Assembly: GCA_030634675.1 (NCBI GenBank)
Contig: DAOWAH010000081.1
Span: 1 to 7,075 of the forward strand
DNA length: 7,075 bases
DNA from: Fidelibacterota bacterium
GTDB lineage: Bacteria > Marinisomatota > Marinisomatia > Marinisomatales > TCS56
Direction: 5' to 3'
The translations under genes were made by a program, and so were the position numbers. Shown here piece after piece: positions 6,717 to 7,075 of this stretch. Below the pieces are notes generated by a model. The model searched no databases, was not told the origin of the DNA, and saw only the letters and a list, made by a program, of their open reading frames with translations. Positions within the stretch are counted from its first letter, which is position 1; every line of letters starts with the position of its first letter.

Positions 6717-7075
6717 TTATATTACTGGTGAAGCATCCTTTAATTGATTTTTTCGTTTATTGACTAGCCAGGATACACCGATGCTGAATTCATATAAACC
6801 CCATAAAGGAATTGACATGATTATTAGACTGACCGGATCAGGTGGAGTGATAATCGCTGATAAGAATAGAATGACTACGATGGCATAGCGGCGATAATGC
6901 CGTAAAAAAGCCGGGGTTAATAATCCGATGGCGGACAGGATAAACACTAATACCGGCAGCTCGAAGATCACTCCGCTGCCAAGCATTAGCATCGTGATAA
7001 AATTGAAATAGTAATTAATTGAAAAATTGTTCTCAATAAACTGATAGCCCATTCCGGTAAAGAATTGAATCGAAA
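6717..7075 (-). CDS. tatC: Sec-independent protein translocase TatC, C-terminal part
   Basis: TatC is the multi-spanning core of the twin-arginine translocase and binds signal peptides of folded export substrates. Only the last 118 residues are in the window; the frame is open to position 7075, and the upstream half (first three membrane spans) is missing. An internal ATG at 7052 is not the start, because coding continues upstream as SIQFFTG. Seen here are a periplasmic-type segment, a membrane span with GVIFELPVLVF (the FELP Glu at residue 38 of this fragment is conserved), LLTPAFLRHYRRYAIV, and then two further hydrophobic spans around the hallmark TPPDPVS (76-82). The tail NKRKNQLKDASPVI is polar and basic. 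The stop TAA at 6717 lies 5 bases before the next start, so it is probably co-transcribed with the genes below. No tatA/B is visible. Confidence 0.94.
   Translation of the reverse strand, partial: SIQFFTGMGYQFIENNFSINYYFNFITMLMLGSGVIFELPVLVFILSAIGLLTPAFLRHYRRYAIVVILFLSAIITPPDPVSLIIMSIPLWGLYEFSIGVSWLVNKRKNQLKDASPVI

Larger units (their letters stand above)
1..7075 (-). other. Probable single operon of envelope-biogenesis and protein-targeting genes
   Basis: Every supported gene is on the minus strand. Successive junctions are +5 (tatC/prenyl synthase), +1 (prenyl synthase/heptosyltransferase), -1 (heptosyltransferase/waaA), -8 (waaA/ABC), then a 135-base interval before ftsY and 43 bases before rimO. 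No convincing internal promoter or terminator was seen. The overlaps, together with weak or missing SDs at the overlapping starts, suggest translational coupling. Whether ftsY and rimO also have their own promoter cannot be told from sequence. Confidence 0.65.

Noticed and set aside
7050..7052. ATG at 7052 as the start of a short 111-residue protein
   Set aside because: The open frame continues upstream to the window edge with TatC-like sequence, so the gene is cut by the window and not short.

Overview
All recognisable genes in this window lie on the minus strand, so transcription runs from position 7075 towards position 1. The organism looks like a Gram-negative bacterium. It has a Kdo transferase (lipid A/LPS inner core), a GT9 heptosyltransferase, a TatC translocase and a long-chain polyprenyl diphosphate synthase. 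The DNA leans towards A+T, and most start codons lack a clear Shine-Dalgarno sequence. The ftsY-rimO neighbourhood and the poor SD sequences would fit the Bacteroidetes/FCB side of the tree or a related uncultured phylum. That placement is an inference with low confidence.

Layout in transcription order: 3' part of tatC (7075-6717); a long-chain trans-polyprenyl diphosphate synthase (6711-5722); an ADP-heptose:LPS-type heptosyltransferase (5720-4698); waaA, Kdo transferase (4698-3415); a two-domain ABC ATPase of ECF/CbiO type (3422-2094); a 135-base interval that can encode a 47-residue peptide (2110-1967); ftsY, the SRP receptor (1958-1065); and rimO, the ribosomal protein S12 methylthiotransferase (1021 to the window edge, 3' end missing).

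Spacing is very tight: gaps of 5 and 1 bases, then overlaps of 1 and 8 bases. Only the ABC-to-ftsY interval and a 43-base ftsY-rimO gap break the pattern. The whole window is probably one operon, or part of one, with translational coupling. The theme is building and supplying the envelope. TatC exports folded proteins, and FtsY targets nascent membrane proteins. The prenyl synthase makes isoprenoid chains for quinone or carrier lipid. The heptosyltransferase and WaaA build the LPS inner core. The ABC ATPase probably energises uptake of a small nutrient, but no membrane partner is in view.

The most interesting points are two. The fused ABC ATPase has complementary defects in its two halves, which predict one competent and one degenerate ATP site. 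The ABC-ftsY interval is almost exactly filled by a small overlapping open frame of unknown nature. I found no CRISPR, mobile element, tRNA, rRNA, riboswitch or convincing terminator, and no clearly new multi-gene system.
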